A stretch of DNA of 64,000 nucleotides from Urbifossiella limnaea (GCF_007747215.1 NZ_CP036273.1:2588322-2652321); one strand, 5' to 3'; positions 25,816 to 37,211 are shown, counted from the stretch's first letter. Notes: generated from the letters alone by a model not told the origin. Numbers and translations are program-made.

Positions 25816-27222
25816 ATGCCCCGCATCCCCCTCCTACTGGTCGCCCTCCTGGCCGCCCCCGCGGCCGCCGCCGACCCCGGGCCGTGGGCCACTTACCGCG
25901 GCAACCCCCAGCGCACCGGCAACACCGACGGCAAACCCGGCCCGGCCGCGCCGACGGTGTTGTGGTCGGTCCGCTCGCAGGACCACTTCGTCGCTTCGCC
26001 CGTCGCCGTCGGCGACAAGGTGATGCTCAGCGGCCTCGGCGGGTTCAACCGCCCCACCATCAGCCTGTTCCCGCTGACCGCCGCCGGTGCGAAGGTCGAG
26101 CCCGCGTGGTCGAAGTCGGCCCCGTACCTCAAGCAGGCGTCGGTCAGCTCGGCGGCCACCGAGAAGGGGCTGCTCGTGTTCGGCGACGGCATGCACCAGG
26201 ACTCCGGCGGGGTGCTCCACTGCGTCACCGCCGCCGGCGGCCGACCCGTGTGGCAACTCCCCGTCCCCGGCGACCTCGTGCACCTCGAAGGCGGCCCGAG
26301 CATCGCCGACGGCAAGGTCTACATCGGCGCCGGCACCGCGGGTGTGGTCTGCGTCGAGTTGGAGAAAGCCACCCTCGACGGCAAGGACGTGGACCCGGCG
26401 ACGATCGCCAAGCTGCAGGACGCCAAGTGGAAGGACTTGCAGGCGAAGTTCGAGGAGCAGAAGAAGAAGGCCCCCGACTTCGCCGTCCCGCCGTCGGAGG
26501 ACCAGTTGCTCCGGCCCGCCCCGAAGAAGGTGTGGCAGGCCGGGGAGAAGCGCTGGCACGTCGACGCCGCGGTGAACGTGGCCGCAGGTAAGGTGCTGGT
26601 GCCGACCTCGTACCTCGACAAGGAAAAGGTCGGCGAGCGCGCCCTGTATTGCCTGAGTGCCGACACCGGGGCCGAACTGTGGAAGGTGCCGCTGCCACTG
26701 AACCCGTGGGGCGGCGCGAGCGTGAGCGGCGACACGGTGGTGGTCCCCGGCAGCTCCGTCGGTTACTACTTCAACGACATCAAGGGCGCGAAGGGGAGCC
26801 TGACGGCGCTCGACCTCGCCACCGGCAAGGAGCGCTGGAAGAAGGACTTGCCCGGCGGCGTGGTCGGCGCCGCGGCGATCGCCGACGGGCAGGCCGTGTG
26901 TACCGCCACCGACGGCAAGGTCCGCTCCTTCAAGCTCGCCGACGGCGACCGCGCCTGGCTGTACGACGCGAAGGCGCCGATGTTCGCGCCGCCGGCCGTC
27001 GCCGGGGGCGTGGTGTACTCCGCCGACCTGCTTGGCACGGTCCACGCCATCGACGCCAAGACCGGCGCCGCCAAGTGGACGTTCCCACTGCCGAAGGACA
27101 CGCCGGGGATGGTGTACGGCGGCGTCACCGTCCACGGCGGCCGGCTGGTGGTGGCGACGTGCAACCTGGAAGGCCCCTTCGCCCGCCGCGACACCGTCGT
27201 CGTCTGCCTCGGCACCCGCTAA
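25816..27222 (+). CDS. PQQ-type beta-propeller repeat protein, exported
   Basis: A 468-residue protein with a signal peptide (about 1-20, ending AAAA-DPG). The body has repeated blades of the PQQ-like family: WATYRGNPQRTG near the start, VLWSVRSQDH, GVVCVELEKATL, LYCLSADTGAELWKVPL, LTALDLATGKERWKKDL and VHAIDAKTGAAKWTFPL. No haem or dehydrogenase residues are seen, so it is likely a structural or scaffold propeller rather than a quinoprotein enzyme. A charged insertion (about 190-250) interrupts the blades. It is followed 15 bases later by the YdjY-domain gene. Confidence 0.88.
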   Translation: MPRIPLLLVALLAAPAAAADPGPWATYRGNPQRTGNTDGKPGPAAPTVLWSVRSQDHFVASPVAVGDKVMLSGLGGFNRPTISLFPLTAAGAKVEPAWSKSAPYLKQASVSSAATEKGLLVFGDGMHQDSGGVLHCVTAAGGRPVWQLPVPGDLVHLEGGPSIADGKVYIGAGTAGVVCVELEKATLDGKDVDPATIAKLQDAKWKDLQAKFEEQKKKAPDFAVPPSEDQLLRPAPKKVWQAGEKRWHVDAAVNVAAGKVLVPTSYLDKEKVGERALYCLSADTGAELWKVPLPLNPWGGASVSGDTVVVPGSSVGYYFNDIKGAKGSLTALDLATGKERWKKDLPGGVVGAAAIADGQAVCTATDGKVRSFKLADGDRAWLYDAKAPMFAPPAVAGGVVYSADLLGTVHAIDAKTGAAKWTFPLPKDTPGMVYGGVTVHGGRLVVATCNLEGPFARRDTVVVCLGTR

Positions 27223-27237
27223 CGCACGGAGTTCCCG

Positions 27238-27930
27238 ATGAAGCGTCTCCTGGTCCCCGCGCTGGCGGTCGTGTTCGCGGTACTCGTCGGCGTCGGCGGC
27301 GACCCCGCGGCGGGGCAGGACAAGTCGGCGGTCGTGGTCGTTGACAAGGAGAAGCGGACGGTCAGCGTGCCGGCGAAGGTCGCCCCGCGGAAGCTCGAAC
27401 ACCTCAAGGGGGAGGTCTACCCGATCGAGCTGATTGCCGGCTGGGGCCACCCGCGCGGCAAGAAGGCCCACGAAATCGTGGTGGCGATCGACGTGATGCC
27501 GTCGGACGTCCACAAGGGGCTGGAGGCCCTCGGTCTCAAGGCGGGGAAACCGGCGAAGGGGCCGGACGCGAAGGCCGAAGGGCCGGCCGTGCTGGTGTAC
27601 TTCGAGGTGCCCGAAGGAAGCACCTCGAAGAAGGTGGCCATCGAGAAGGTGCTGATCGACCCAAAGTCGAAGAAGCAGGCGCCGAAGATGACGTTCCGGT
27701 TCACCGGCTCGACGATGGTGGCCCCGGACCCGACGAAGCCGGACGAGAAGAAGTACGGCGCCGACCTGACCGGCTCGCTGGTGTGCCTGTTCCCGGTCAC
27801 CGACGAGGTGGTGCTACAGACCGACTGGACGATGAAGGAGGAGAAGTACCTGAAGCTGGACGTGAACCCCGAGGCGCTGCCGAAGGAGGGCGGCGCCGTC
27901 CGGCTTGTGATTGAAGCGCCAGCGAAGTAG
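27238..27930 (+). CDS. YdjY-domain exported protein
   Basis: A 230-residue protein with a signal peptide (residues 1-26, ending AAGQ-DKS). The conserved YdjY core includes LEHLKGEVYPIELIAGWG, KKAHEIVVAIDVMPSDVHK and LEALGLKAGKPAKG. The rest has beta-strand character. YdjY proteins are mostly uncharacterised and are common in planctomycetes. It is placed 15 bases after the PQQ-type propeller gene and may be co-transcribed with it. Confidence 0.75.
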   Translation: MKRLLVPALAVVFAVLVGVGGDPAAGQDKSAVVVVDKEKRTVSVPAKVAPRKLEHLKGEVYPIELIAGWGHPRGKKAHEIVVAIDVMPSDVHKGLEALGLKAGKPAKGPDAKAEGPAVLVYFEVPEGSTSKKVAIEKVLIDPKSKKQAPKMTFRFTGSTMVAPDPTKPDEKKYGADLTGSLVCLFPVTDEVVLQTDWTMKEEKYLKLDVNPEALPKEGGAVRLVIEAPAK

Positions 27931-27969
27931 GCCGATTGCGGCATTGCCGCACGCACACCAGGGTCGCCC

Positions 27970-29085
27970 ATGAAGATCACCCGCGTCGAAGCCATCCCGG
28001 TCTGTGTGCCCCTCAAGAAGGGCTGGACCGCGAAGACGGCTCACGGCGAACACGCCGTCTCGCCCTACGTGATCGTCAAGGTTCACACCGACGCCGGGCT
28101 CGTCGGCCTCGGCGAGGCCACCATCTCCGGCCTGTGGTCGGGCGAGACGCAGGCCGGCAGCGTCGCCGCGATCCGCGACTACATCGCCCCGCAACTCGTC
28201 GGCACCGACCCGCGCGATATCACGGCGGCGCGCCGGGCGATGGACTTCATCATCAAGCTGAACCCGTTCACGAAGGCCGCCGTCGAGATGGCCCTGTGGG
28301 ACATTTCGGGCAAGGCCGTCGGGCGGCCGGTGTACCAACTCCTCGGCGGGAGGGTCCGCGACCACGTGCGGATCAAGCTCGTCGTCTGGGCGCGCGACGT
28401 GGCCGGCTCCCGCGCCATGGCCGAGGGGCACCTCGCGCTCGGCGTGTCGTGCGTGAAGGTGAAGGTCGGCCTCGACCCCGACACGGACGTGGCGCGGGTG
28501 CGGGCCGTCCGCGAAGTCGCCGGCCCCGACGTGCCGCTGACCATCGACGCCAACTGCGGCTGGACCATCCGCCAGGCCCGCCACTGCCTCCGGGCGCTCG
28601 CCGACACCAACTTGCTGCTCGCGGAACAGCCGATCCCGGCCGGCGACCCCGCGGCGCTGGCCGAACTGCGGCACGTCACCGACGCGGCGATCATGGCCGA
28701 CGAGAGCGTCTTCACGCTGCAAGACGCCTGGCTCCTCACCACCCACCGGGCCGCGGACATCCTGAGCGTCTATCCCGGGAAGCACGGCGGCATCGCGGCC
28801 ACGGCCGAGATCGTGGCGGTGGCGAAGGCGGCGGGCATCCGTTGCACGATCGGGAGCAACCTCGAACTGGGGATCGGCACCGCGGCCATGCTCCACGTCG
28901 CGGCCGCGTTCCCCGAGATCGACACGGACAGTTTCCCCGCCGACACCATCGGCCCGTTCTACCACGACGCCGACCTCATCACGCAACCGCTCGACCTGGG
29001 GCCGCCGTACGCGCGGGTGCCGGACGGGCCCGGGCTCGGCGTCGAACTCGACGAGGAGCAGCTGAAGCGCTGGCGCGTCGGCTGA
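27970..29085 (+). CDS. Enolase-superfamily enzyme, muconate-lactonizing subgroup
   Basis: A 371-residue enzyme with the capping domain (about 1-125) and a (beta/alpha)7-beta barrel. The acid-base lysine pair is in CVKVKVG (about 158-164). Metal ligands are the Asp in TIDANCG, the Glu in LAEQPI and the Asp in MADESV. A further lysine in YPGKHGG lies where muconate-lactonizing enzymes have their second base. Reaction type: abstraction of a proton alpha to a carboxylate, such as cycloisomerisation, dipeptide epimerisation or sugar-acid dehydration. The neighbouring genes give no substrate clue. It converges on pyruvate kinase with three bases between the stops. Confidence 0.9.
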   Translation: MKITRVEAIPVCVPLKKGWTAKTAHGEHAVSPYVIVKVHTDAGLVGLGEATISGLWSGETQAGSVAAIRDYIAPQLVGTDPRDITAARRAMDFIIKLNPFTKAAVEMALWDISGKAVGRPVYQLLGGRVRDHVRIKLVVWARDVAGSRAMAEGHLALGVSCVKVKVGLDPDTDVARVRAVREVAGPDVPLTIDANCGWTIRQARHCLRALADTNLLLAEQPIPAGDPAALAELRHVTDAAIMADESVFTLQDAWLLTTHRAADILSVYPGKHGGIAATAEIVAVAKAAGIRCTIGSNLELGIGTAAMLHVAAAFPEIDTDSFPADTIGPFYHDADLITQPLDLGPPYARVPDGPGLGVELDEEQLKRWRVG

Positions 29086-29088
29086 CGG

Positions 29089-30537
29089 TCACGGCGGCAC
29101 GGACTCGCCGTTCCCGTCGACGCGGACGACGCGGATGGTCGGGTACAGCGGCCCGCCCTCGATCGGGTGGCCCGCCAGGATCACGACGCGCTCGCCGGGG
29201 CGGACCGTGCCCGCCGCGAAGGCGTCGCGGACGGCCATCGCGGTGCGGTCGCCGCCGGGGCCGGCGGGCGTCATCCGCACCGGCGTCACGCCCCAGTCGA
29301 TGGCCAGCCCCTGCAAGACCGGGTCGGTCGGAGCCACGGCGATCACCCGCGCCCAGGGCCGCCGCCGCGTGACGAGCCGGGCCGTGCGGCCGGACAGCGT
29401 CGGGATGATGATCGCGGTCGCCTCCACCTGGTCGGCGAGGTCGAACGCAGCCTCGGCCATCGGGTCGTCGATGCCGAAGTCCGGGCGGTTGAAGTGCGCC
29501 CCGAGCGACCGGCCGGTGTCGCGGAGGTGCGTCTCCGTCTCGACCGCGATGCGGGCCATGCAGCCGACCGCCTCCACGGGGTACTTCCCGACCGCCGTCT
29601 CGCCCGAGAGCATCACGGCGTCGGTCCCGTCGAAGATGGCGTTGGCCACGTCGCTGGCCTCGGCCCGGGTCGGCCGCGGGCTCTCGCGCATCGAGTCGAG
29701 CATGTCGGTGGCGGTGATGACCGGCTTCCCCGCGGCCCGGCACTCGTTGATCAGCATCTTTTGCACGGTCGGCACCTTCTCCAGCGCGATCTCGACGCCG
29801 AGGTCGCCGCGGGCCACCATCACGCCGTCGAACGCGGCGACGATCGCGGCCGCGCTCCGGACCGCCTCCGGCCGCTCGACCTTCGCGATCACCGGGGCAC
29901 GAATCCCGGCCGCGGCCAGCGCCGCCCGCACCTCGCCGGCCGCCTCCGGGCCGCGGACGAACGACAGCGCCACCCAGTCCACGCCGGCCCGCGCCGCGAC
30001 CAGCAGCGCCGCCCGGTCGCGGTCGGTGACGGCGGCGATGGTGAGCGGCGTGTCGGGGAGGTTGAGCCCCTTGTTCGGCTTGAGCGTGCCGCCGACCACC
30101 ACACGCGCCAGCAGCCGGCCGCCCTGCGTGGTGCCGGCGTCGAGTTGCAGCCGGCCGTCGTCCAGGAGCATCCGCTGGCCGGGCCGCACGTCGGCCAGCA
30201 CTTCGGGTTCCGTCAGTACCAGGTCGTCGGCGTGGACCGGCTCGGCGGTGAGGCTGAAACTGACTTCGCCGCCGGGGGCCAGCTCGCGGGCGGCGGCGAT
30301 CTTCACGCGGAGCTTCGGTCCGGGCAGGTCCGCGAGGACGGCGGCGAACTTGCCGACCTTCCGCGCGGCTTCCCGGAAGCGGGCGACGCGGGCCAGGTGC
30401 TCGTCGGCGGCGCCGTGCGAGAAGTTGACGCGGGCCACGTCGACGCCGGCGCGGAGGACGGCTTCGAGCACCGGCGGGTCGTCGGTGGCCGGCCCGAGTG
30501 TGGCGACGATCTTGGTCCGTCGGGGTGTCGGGGACAT
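29089..30537 (-). CDS. pyk: Pyruvate kinase
   Basis: A 482-residue glycolytic enzyme converting phosphoenolpyruvate and ADP to pyruvate and ATP. Key parts are TKIVATLGPA at the N-terminus, RVNFSHG, LADLPGPKLRV, VIAKVERPEAV with the catalytic Lys, the signature MVARGDLGVEIALEKVP, KPVITATDMLDSM, NAIFDGTDAVMLSGETAVGKYPVE, and a C-terminal regulatory domain. The TDM triplet replaces the more usual TQM. Both the B domain and the C-terminal domain are present, so it is full length. It is a single-gene unit on this strand. Confidence 0.96.
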   Translation of the reverse strand: MSPTPRRTKIVATLGPATDDPPVLEAVLRAGVDVARVNFSHGAADEHLARVARFREAARKVGKFAAVLADLPGPKLRVKIAAARELAPGGEVSFSLTAEPVHADDLVLTEPEVLADVRPGQRMLLDDGRLQLDAGTTQGGRLLARVVVGGTLKPNKGLNLPDTPLTIAAVTDRDRAALLVAARAGVDWVALSFVRGPEAAGEVRAALAAAGIRAPVIAKVERPEAVRSAAAIVAAFDGVMVARGDLGVEIALEKVPTVQKMLINECRAAGKPVITATDMLDSMRESPRPTRAEASDVANAIFDGTDAVMLSGETAVGKYPVEAVGCMARIAVETETHLRDTGRSLGAHFNRPDFGIDDPMAEAAFDLADQVEATAIIIPTLSGRTARLVTRRRPWARVIAVAPTDPVLQGLAIDWGVTPVRMTPAGPGGDRTAMAVRDAFAAGTVRPGERVVILAGHPIEGGPLYPTIRVVRVDGNGESVPP

Positions 30538-30557
30538 GGTGGCTGTACTCCGGTAGG

Positions 30558-31142
30558 ATGGGACCGCCGCCGGGGTGGTGTATGGCGTGGGGCGTACGGG
30601 TTCAATTCGCCGCGGCGGCGGCGCTGACCGCGGCGCTGGGATGGCGCGGTGCTTTGGCGGTGCTTGGGGCGCCGAGTTTCGACCCGGCGCACCCGGCGAT
30701 TCGCGAGACGGCATGGCTGGCCGTGGCGGCGTGGGCACTCGGCTGGCCGCGGGCGTGGCGCGGCAGCGGGGCAGGGGTGTGGGTGTGGGGTGCGAGTGCG
30801 GCGGCGTTCCACGTGGCGGTGGCGATGCACGTCGGACACGGCTGGTCGCACGCGGACGCGGTGCGGCGCACGGCGGAGGTGTCGGGCGTGGGGGCAGGCG
30901 TCTGGGTGAACTACGCCTTCGTCGCCGTGTGGCTCGCGGACGCGGTGTGGTTGGCGGTGTGGGGGGAGAGCTGTCGGCGACGCCCGCGGTGGGTGACGTC
31001 GTGCGTCCACGGGTTTCTGGCGTTCGTGGTGGTGAACGCGGCCGTGCTGTTCGCGGCGGACTGGCGGCGGGGCGTGCTGTGGGCGGGGTTGATGGTGTGT
31101 GTTGCAACGTGGACGTGGAAGCGAGGCGAGCGGCCCGCGTGA
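30558..31142 (+). CDS. Small integral membrane protein of unknown function
   Basis: A 194-residue protein with about five hydrophobic helices (near 14-36, 50-62, 74-92, 115-133 and 147-185), rich in Trp, Ala and Val. A His-containing loop HVAVAMHVGHGWSHADAVRR (about 84-103) may bind metal or haem, but no family is recognised. The start at 30558 is the first in-frame ATG; 30582 (MAWGVRVQF) is a good alternative with a GGGTGG motif just upstream. It is divergent from pyruvate kinase. The last codons and stop lie inside a 37-bp inverted repeat. Confidence 0.6.
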   Translation: MGPPPGWCMAWGVRVQFAAAAALTAALGWRGALAVLGAPSFDPAHPAIRETAWLAVAAWALGWPRAWRGSGAGVWVWGASAAAFHVAVAMHVGHGWSHADAVRRTAEVSGVGAGVWVNYAFVAVWLADAVWLAVWGESCRRRPRWVTSCVHGFLAFVVVNAAVLFAADWRRGVLWAGLMVCVATWTWKRGERPA

Positions 31143-31204
31143 GCGGGCTGTTCCCGAGCGCGTCGTACGCGCTCGGGAACAGCCCGCTCACGCGGGCCGC
31201 TCGC
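31126..31204. terminator. 37-bp perfect inverted repeat, probable bidirectional terminator
   Basis: Arms 31126-31162 and 31168-31204 are exact complements around the loop TCGTA. The left arm covers the last codons and stop of the membrane protein gene; the right arm ends 11 bases before the rplQ stop. Placed between convergent genes, it should form a very stable hairpin in both transcripts. No U tract follows. Confidence 0.7.
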
Positions 31205-31215
31205 CAGGGTTTGAC

Positions 31216-31746
31216 TCACGCCGTCGGGGCGGCCGGCGCGGGGGCCGGGGCAGGAGCGGCCTTGGCGTTCAGGCGCACCTTCTGCTCGCCCTCCTTCAGT
31301 AGCTCGATCACGGCCGTGTGGCCGCCGTCGCCGAGGCGGCGGTAGTGCTGCTTGATGATCCGCGTGTACCCGCCCGGCCGCTCCTTGTAGCGCGGGCCGA
31401 TGTCGCGGAACAGCTTCTTCAGGATCGTGTCGCCTTCCACCACTTCGTCATTCTTGTCGACGACGGCGGTGCCGTGCGTCGGCCCCAGGATCGTGGCGGC
31501 CTGGCGGCGGAGGTGGAGCGCCTTCACCCGCGCCACCTTGTCCCCCTCGGGGGCCGCGGCGGTGATGACGGCGGCCTTCTTCGCCAGCGTGATGAGCTTC
31601 TCGATGTACGGCCGCAGCGCCTTCGCCTTCGGCAGCGTGGTGACGATCCGCTCGTGCGTGATGAGCGACCGCGACAGGTTGCGGAACAGGGCCTCGCGGT
31701 GGGCCGGGGTGCGGCTGAAGTGCTTTCCAGCCTGACGATGGCGCAT
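31216..31746 (-). CDS. rplQ: Ribosomal protein bL17
   Basis: A 176-residue protein of the large subunit. The N-terminal 120 residues are canonical: [49 protein letters not shown]. The family usually ends near residue 125; here an extra 50 residues run from a GYTRI segment to an Ala/Pro-rich tail (APAPAPAAP). It is the last gene of the ribosomal cluster, after rpoA. Confidence 0.96.
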   Translation of the reverse strand: MRHRQAGKHFSRTPAHREALFRNLSRSLITHERIVTTLPKAKALRPYIEKLITLAKKAAVITAAAPEGDKVARVKALHLRRQAATILGPTHGTAVVDKNDEVVEGDTILKKLFRDIGPRYKERPGGYTRIIKQHYRRLGDGGHTAVIELLKEGEQKVRLNAKAAPAPAPAPAAPTA

Positions 31747-31879
31747 GGCTTCTCCAGGGAGCAGGACACAGGAAACAGGAGACTGGAACGACCCCCGCGC
31801 CGTGCCACGGGTCGCGGGGCGTCCGTCGGGTACGGGGCTGGTGGTTCCAGGCTCCCGCCCCCTGTCTCCCGGGTGCCGC

Positions 31880-32881
31880 TTAGCGGCGTGTGGGCAGCTT
31901 CATCCCCAGCGAGAGGCCGCGCTCCTGGAGCTTGGCCTTCACCTCGCGGAGGGTCGTTTCGCCGAAGTTGCGGACCTCGAGGAGCTCGTCCTCGGCCCGC
32001 ATCACCAGCTCGCGGACGGTGGTGATCCCTTCCGTCTCCAAGCAGTTCGTGGCCCGGACCGACAGCTCGAGCTCGGCCAGGCTCATGTTCAGCTTCTTCT
32101 CCAGCTCGGCGTCGCCGGCGTCGCGCGGGGCGCTGCCGCCGACCTCGATCGGCTCGTCCAGCGGCACCTCCGGCCCCGGCTCGGTGTACTGCACGAACGG
32201 GTTCAGGTGCTTCCGCAGGATCTTCGCGGCCTCCACCAGCGCCATCTGCGGGCCGACGGTGCCGTTGGTCCAGATCTCGATCACGAGCCGGTCGTAATTC
32301 GTCTTCTGGCCGACGCGCGTCTCCTCGATGTCGTACTTGACGCGAACGACCGGCGAGAACGAGCTGTCCACCGGGATCACGCCGATCTCGCGCTCCTTGC
32401 CGGCGTTCTCGTCGGCCGTCTTGTACCCGCGGCCGTTCTCGACCGTCATCTCGACGCTGAACGGCACGTCGGCGGTGAGCGTGGCGAGGTGGTGCTCGGG
32501 GTTGATGATCTGCACCGTCTCGTCGTGCTGCACGTCCACGCCGCGGACGACGCCGGCCTCGTGCTTCTGGATGCGGACGACCTTCGGCTGGTCGCTCACG
32601 TTCTTGACGACCAGGCTCTTGACGTTGAGGAGGATGTCGGTCACGTCCTCGACGACGCCGGTGATGGTGGAGATCTCGTGCTGCACGCCGCCGATCTTGA
32701 CGCGCGTGACGGCCGACCCTTCGAGGCTCGACAGGAGGATGCGGCGGAGGGAGTTCCCCAGCGTCATCCCGAAGCCGCGCTCGAACGGCTCGATGTAGAA
32801 CTTGCCGTAGGTGTCGGTGAGGGTGGCCCGGTCGGCCGAGACCCGGTTGGGCAGTTCCAGCCCGCGCCAGCGAACCCGCAT
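31880..32881 (-). CDS. rpoA: DNA-directed RNA polymerase alpha subunit
   Basis: A 333-residue subunit that nucleates core enzyme assembly. The N-terminal domain shows [32 protein letters not shown] and the dimer interface. The C-terminal domain begins near residue 255 after an acidic linker ([19 protein letters not shown]) and has [23 protein letters not shown] and [19 protein letters not shown], the helix-hairpin-helix region that contacts UP elements and activators. The order rpsD-rpoA-rplQ is standard. Confidence 0.97.
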   Translation of the reverse strand: MRVRWRGLELPNRVSADRATLTDTYGKFYIEPFERGFGMTLGNSLRRILLSSLEGSAVTRVKIGGVQHEISTITGVVEDVTDILLNVKSLVVKNVSDQPKVVRIQKHEAGVVRGVDVQHDETVQIINPEHHLATLTADVPFSVEMTVENGRGYKTADENAGKEREIGVIPVDSSFSPVVRVKYDIEETRVGQKTNYDRLVIEIWTNGTVGPQMALVEAAKILRKHLNPFVQYTEPGPEVPLDEPIEVGGSAPRDAGDAELEKKLNMSLAELELSVRATNCLETEGITTVRELVMRAEDELLEVRNFGETTLREVKAKLQERGLSLGMKLPTRR

Positions 32882-33027
32882 GAGAAGTCCTCCGGCCGTC
32901 GGCTTACCGCCCCCCGCCGGCCCCGCGACCGGGACGACGTGGACGAGCCAGACGGCGACTTGAAAGAATCGGTCAGAAGCCCCGGCCGGTCGCGGCGGCC
33001 GGGGACGAGTCGCGCCGAGCGCCCCCG

Positions 33028-33666
33028 TTACCGGGTCGCGATTTCGATGATCAGCTGCTCGCGGATCATGTCGATCCGCTCGTCCACGTCCGCCCGGCTC
33101 GGGAGGCGGGTCATCGAGCCTTCCGGGGCGTCGCTGTTGTTCGTCACGACCAGGAAGTCGGGGACGCGGACGAGGTTCTTCTGCAACCCCTCGCGGGCCA
33201 TCTTGAGGCTGCGGTCCACGGCCTTCACCTTGATCACGTCGCCGGGCTTGACCAGCGCGCTCGGGATGTCGCACTTGCGGCCGTTGACGAGCACGTGCCC
33301 GTGGGCCACCATCTGTCGGGCCGTGTTCCGGTTGCCGGCGAACCCGAGTCGGTGGACGACGTTATCGAGCCGCCGTTCGAGAATCGAGAGCAACTGCTCA
33401 CCGGTGTTCTCGGGCGACCGCGTGGCGAGCTGGTAGTAGCGGCGGAACTGGTTCTCGAGCACGCCGTAGAACCGCTTGAGCTTCTGCTTCTCGCGGAGGC
33501 GGACGCCGTACTCGGACGTCTTGCTGCGGCGGGCGCCGTGCATGCCCGGCGGCAGCGCCTCGCGGTCGATCGGGCACTTCGGGCTGAAGCAGCGCTCCGC
33601 CTTCAGGTAGAGCTTCATCTGCTCGCGGCGGCACATCCTGCAGACGGGGTCGACGTTGCGGGCCAT
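33028..33666 (-). CDS. rpsD: Ribosomal protein uS4, cysteine-bearing form
   Basis: A 212-residue primary 16S-rRNA-binding protein. The N-terminal zinc-type cysteine set is complete (C9, C12, C26, C31), so this is the C-plus paralogue type. The S4 RNA-binding domain follows with [34 protein letters not shown]. In many bacteria uS4 also represses its operon, but no leader structure can be judged here. Confidence 0.97.
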   Translation of the reverse strand: MARNVDPVCRMCRREQMKLYLKAERCFSPKCPIDREALPPGMHGARRSKTSEYGVRLREKQKLKRFYGVLENQFRRYYQLATRSPENTGEQLLSILERRLDNVVHRLGFAGNRNTARQMVAHGHVLVNGRKCDIPSALVKPGDVIKVKAVDRSLKMAREGLQKNLVRVPDFLVVTNNSDAPEGSMTRLPSRADVDERIDMIREQLIIEIATR

Positions 33667-33781
33667 GATTGGGTCGGGACTCGGAGCCAGGGGTCAGGTG
33701 GCGCGTCCGGCGGACGGGCCGTTAGGTGTCGTCGGAAGGTAGGCCCGGCGAACCCCAGGGTCGGTTCGGGCACCCGTCTAA

Positions 33782-33825
33782 CGCCGCTTGCGGCGTTGCA
33801 CCCGGGGGCAACGCCGCAAGCGGCG
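33782..33825. repeat. 18-bp perfect inverted repeat of the CGCCGCTTGCGGCG family
   Basis: Arms 33782-33799 and 33808-33825 are exact complements with an eight-base loop, between rpsK and rpsD. The core is shared with intergenic copies at 50228-50250 and 62847-62883. Confidence 0.75.
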
Positions 33826-33848
33826 GAAAGACGACGACGGGGGACGGC

Positions 33849-34229
33849 TTACACGCGCCGCTTCTTGGGCGGGCGGCAGCCGTTGTGCGGCAGCGGGGTC
33901 ACGTCCTCGATGGCCTTGACGTTAAGACCCGAGGCCTGCAGGGCGGTGATGGCCGACTCGCGGCCGGCGCCCGGCCCCTTCACGCGGACTTCGACTTCCT
34001 TGACGCCGAACTTGGACGCCTTGGCGGCGCACTCCTCGGCGGCCCGCTGGGCCGCGAACGGGGTGCTCTTGCGGCTCCCCTTGAACCCAACGGTGCCGGC
34101 CGACGCGTTGCACAGCACGTCGCCGTTGGTGTCGGTGATGGTCACGATCGTGTTGTTGAACGTGCTCTGCACGTGGGCGATCCCACGCGACACGTTACGA
34201 CGGGCCTTCTTCTTCTTCGACTTTGCCAT
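33849..34229 (-). CDS. rpsK: Ribosomal protein uS11
   Basis: A 126-residue small-subunit platform protein. It has the family hallmarks [56 protein letters not shown] and [17 protein letters not shown] at the C-terminus. The N-terminus is Lys-rich. It lies between rpsM and rpsD, the usual alpha-operon order. Confidence 0.97.
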   Translation of the reverse strand: MAKSKKKKARRNVSRGIAHVQSTFNNTIVTITDTNGDVLCNASAGTVGFKGSRKSTPFAAQRAAEECAAKASKFGVKEVEVRVKGPGAGRESAITALQASGLNVKAIEDVTPLPHNGCRPPKKRRV

Positions 34230-34299
34230 TTGTGGGATGCCGGTTGTCGGTTGTCGGGGTGGACCGCCGGGGGCAGCCCCCCGATCACCGCGTTACGCC

Positions 34300-34680
34300 T
34301 TACTTGTCCTTCACGCCCTTCTTGCCGGCGACCGTCTTGCGCGGCCCCTTCCGGGTGCGGGCGTTCGTCTTCGACCGCTGGCCGCGGACCGGGAGGTTCT
34401 TCCGGTGCCGCTCGCCGCGGTAGCTCTTGATCTCCTTGAGGCGCGTGATGTTCGCGCCCTCGAACCGCCGCAGCGGCCCCTCGACCAGGTAGTCGCGGTC
34501 GATCAGCACCGCGATCCGGGCGACCTCGTCGTCGGTGAGTTCCTTCGCCCGCCGTTGCGGGTCGATGTTCAGCTTGCCGCACACCTCGAGGGCCGTGGTT
34601 GGCCCCAGCCCGCGGATGTACCGCAGGGAGATGTGGGTCGGCTTGTCCGGCGGGATGTCGACGCCTTGGATACGCGGCAT
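34300..34680 (-). CDS. rpsM: Ribosomal protein uS13
   Basis: A 126-residue small-subunit head protein. Visible are MPRIQGVDIPPDKPTHISLR, YIRGLGPTTALEVC, the conserved NITRLKEIKSYRGERHRKNLPVRGQRSKTNARTRKG segment (given here only as landmarks at about residues 79-114), and a Lys-rich tail. It follows rpmJ by 57 bases, as in many bacteria. Confidence 0.97.
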   Translation of the reverse strand: MPRIQGVDIPPDKPTHISLRYIRGLGPTTALEVCGKLNIDPQRRAKELTDDEVARIAVLIDRDYLVEGPLRRFEGANITRLKEIKSYRGERHRKNLPVRGQRSKTNARTRKGPRKTVAGKKGVKDK

Positions 34681-34737
34681 GGTCGGTTTCGCGTTGGGAG
34701 GTTCGAGTTCGTGGTCGAGCCGGTCGGGCTCAAGACC

Positions 34738-34851
34738 TTAGCCTTGCCGCTGCTTGTGGCGGGGGTCCTCGCAGATCACGCGGACGACGCCCTTCCGCTT
34801 GATCAGCTTGCACTTCTCGCACATCCGGCGGACGCTCGCACGCACCTTCAT
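34738..34851 (-). CDS. rpmJ: Ribosomal protein bL36
   Basis: A very short gene of 37 codons. The product starts [15 protein letters not shown] and ends RHKQRQG, with the zinc ligands of the classic form: C11, C14, C27 and H32 (CEKCK and CEDPRH). It sits between map and rpsM. infA, which often precedes it, is absent. Confidence 0.95.
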   Translation of the reverse strand: MKVRASVRRMCEKCKLIKRKGVVRVICEDPRHKQRQG

Positions 34852-34939
34852 GGGCCACCTGTTCCGATGCCGCCCACGGGCGGGTAAACTTTCACAGTAG
34901 GAACGCCCGTTTTCCCGGGCAAGGGCGCGGCGGAGAATT

Positions 34940-35734
34940 CTACTCCTCGTCCGCGGTCACGATCAACACGCCGCCGGCGGTCAGCGCCAGCGTGTGCTCG
35001 ACGTGGACGCTCGGCATCCGGTCCCGCGTCACCACCGTCCAGGTGTCGGAGAGCGTGTCCACCTCGCCCTTCCGCATGTTCACCATCGGCTCGACGGCCA
35101 GGGTCAGGCCGGGTTCCAGCTTGAAGTCCTGCTTGCGGGTCTCGCGGTCCACGTAGTTCGGCACCTGCGGGTTCTCGTGCATCACCCGGCCGATGCCGTG
35201 CCCGACGTAGCTCGTCACCACGCTGAACCCGGACTGCTCCACGTGCTTCTGCATTTCGCTGGCGACCTGCGTCCACCACTTCCGCTTCGGCAGCAGGTCG
35301 ATCGCCAGCTGGAGCGTCTCCTCGGCCACCTTCACCAGCCGGGCCTTTTCCGGCGACACCGGGCCGATCGGGATGGTGATGGCCCGGTCGGCACACCAGC
35401 CGTTCAGCTTGCAGGCCGTGTCCACCTTGAGGAGGTCGCCCTCCTTGAGGACGCGGTTGCCGGGGATGCCGTGGACGACCTGCTCGTTCACGCTCAGGCA
35501 CGTGACGGCGGGGAAGGGCGTCTTGCCGGGGTAGCCCTTGAACAGCGGGACGGCCCCGTGCTCGGCGTAGAACTTCTCGACGGCCTGGTCGATCTCGATG
35601 GTCTTGGTGCCGGGCTTGGCGAGCTCGCGGCAGATGCGCAGGGCCCGCGCGACGAGCTTACCGGCCTCCCGCATCAGCCCGATCTCGCGGGCCGACTTCA
35701 GCTCCGGCGGCCGGTTCGTGTTCTGTCGGAGCAT
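34940..35734 (-). CDS. map: Methionine aminopeptidase, type I
   Basis: A 264-residue metalloprotease that removes the initiator methionine from nascent proteins. Metal ligands are visible in [21 protein letters not shown] (two Asp), [12 protein letters not shown] (His), TLAVEPMV (Glu) and [10 protein letters not shown] (Glu). The substrate His is in [18 protein letters not shown] motif eight bases before the ATG at 35734 fixes the start. It lies directly after secY, in the position where adk-map-infA often stand; adk and infA are missing here. Confidence 0.96.
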   Translation of the reverse strand: MLRQNTNRPPELKSAREIGLMREAGKLVARALRICRELAKPGTKTIEIDQAVEKFYAEHGAVPLFKGYPGKTPFPAVTCLSVNEQVVHGIPGNRVLKEGDLLKVDTACKLNGWCADRAITIPIGPVSPEKARLVKVAEETLQLAIDLLPKRKWWTQVASEMQKHVEQSGFSVVTSYVGHGIGRVMHENPQVPNYVDRETRKQDFKLEPGLTLAVEPMVNMRKGEVDTLSDTWTVVTRDRMPSVHVEHTLALTAGGVLIVTADEE

Positions 35735-35756
35735 GGCGGCTACCTCCGTCCGCACG

Positions 35757-37142
<1,386 letters not shown>

Positions 37143-37211
37143 GGTTCCCTCCGGCGGCTGTCTACGCTACGGGACGCCGACCGACCCGATTCTCGGCTTG
37201 CGGCTCTGTCT

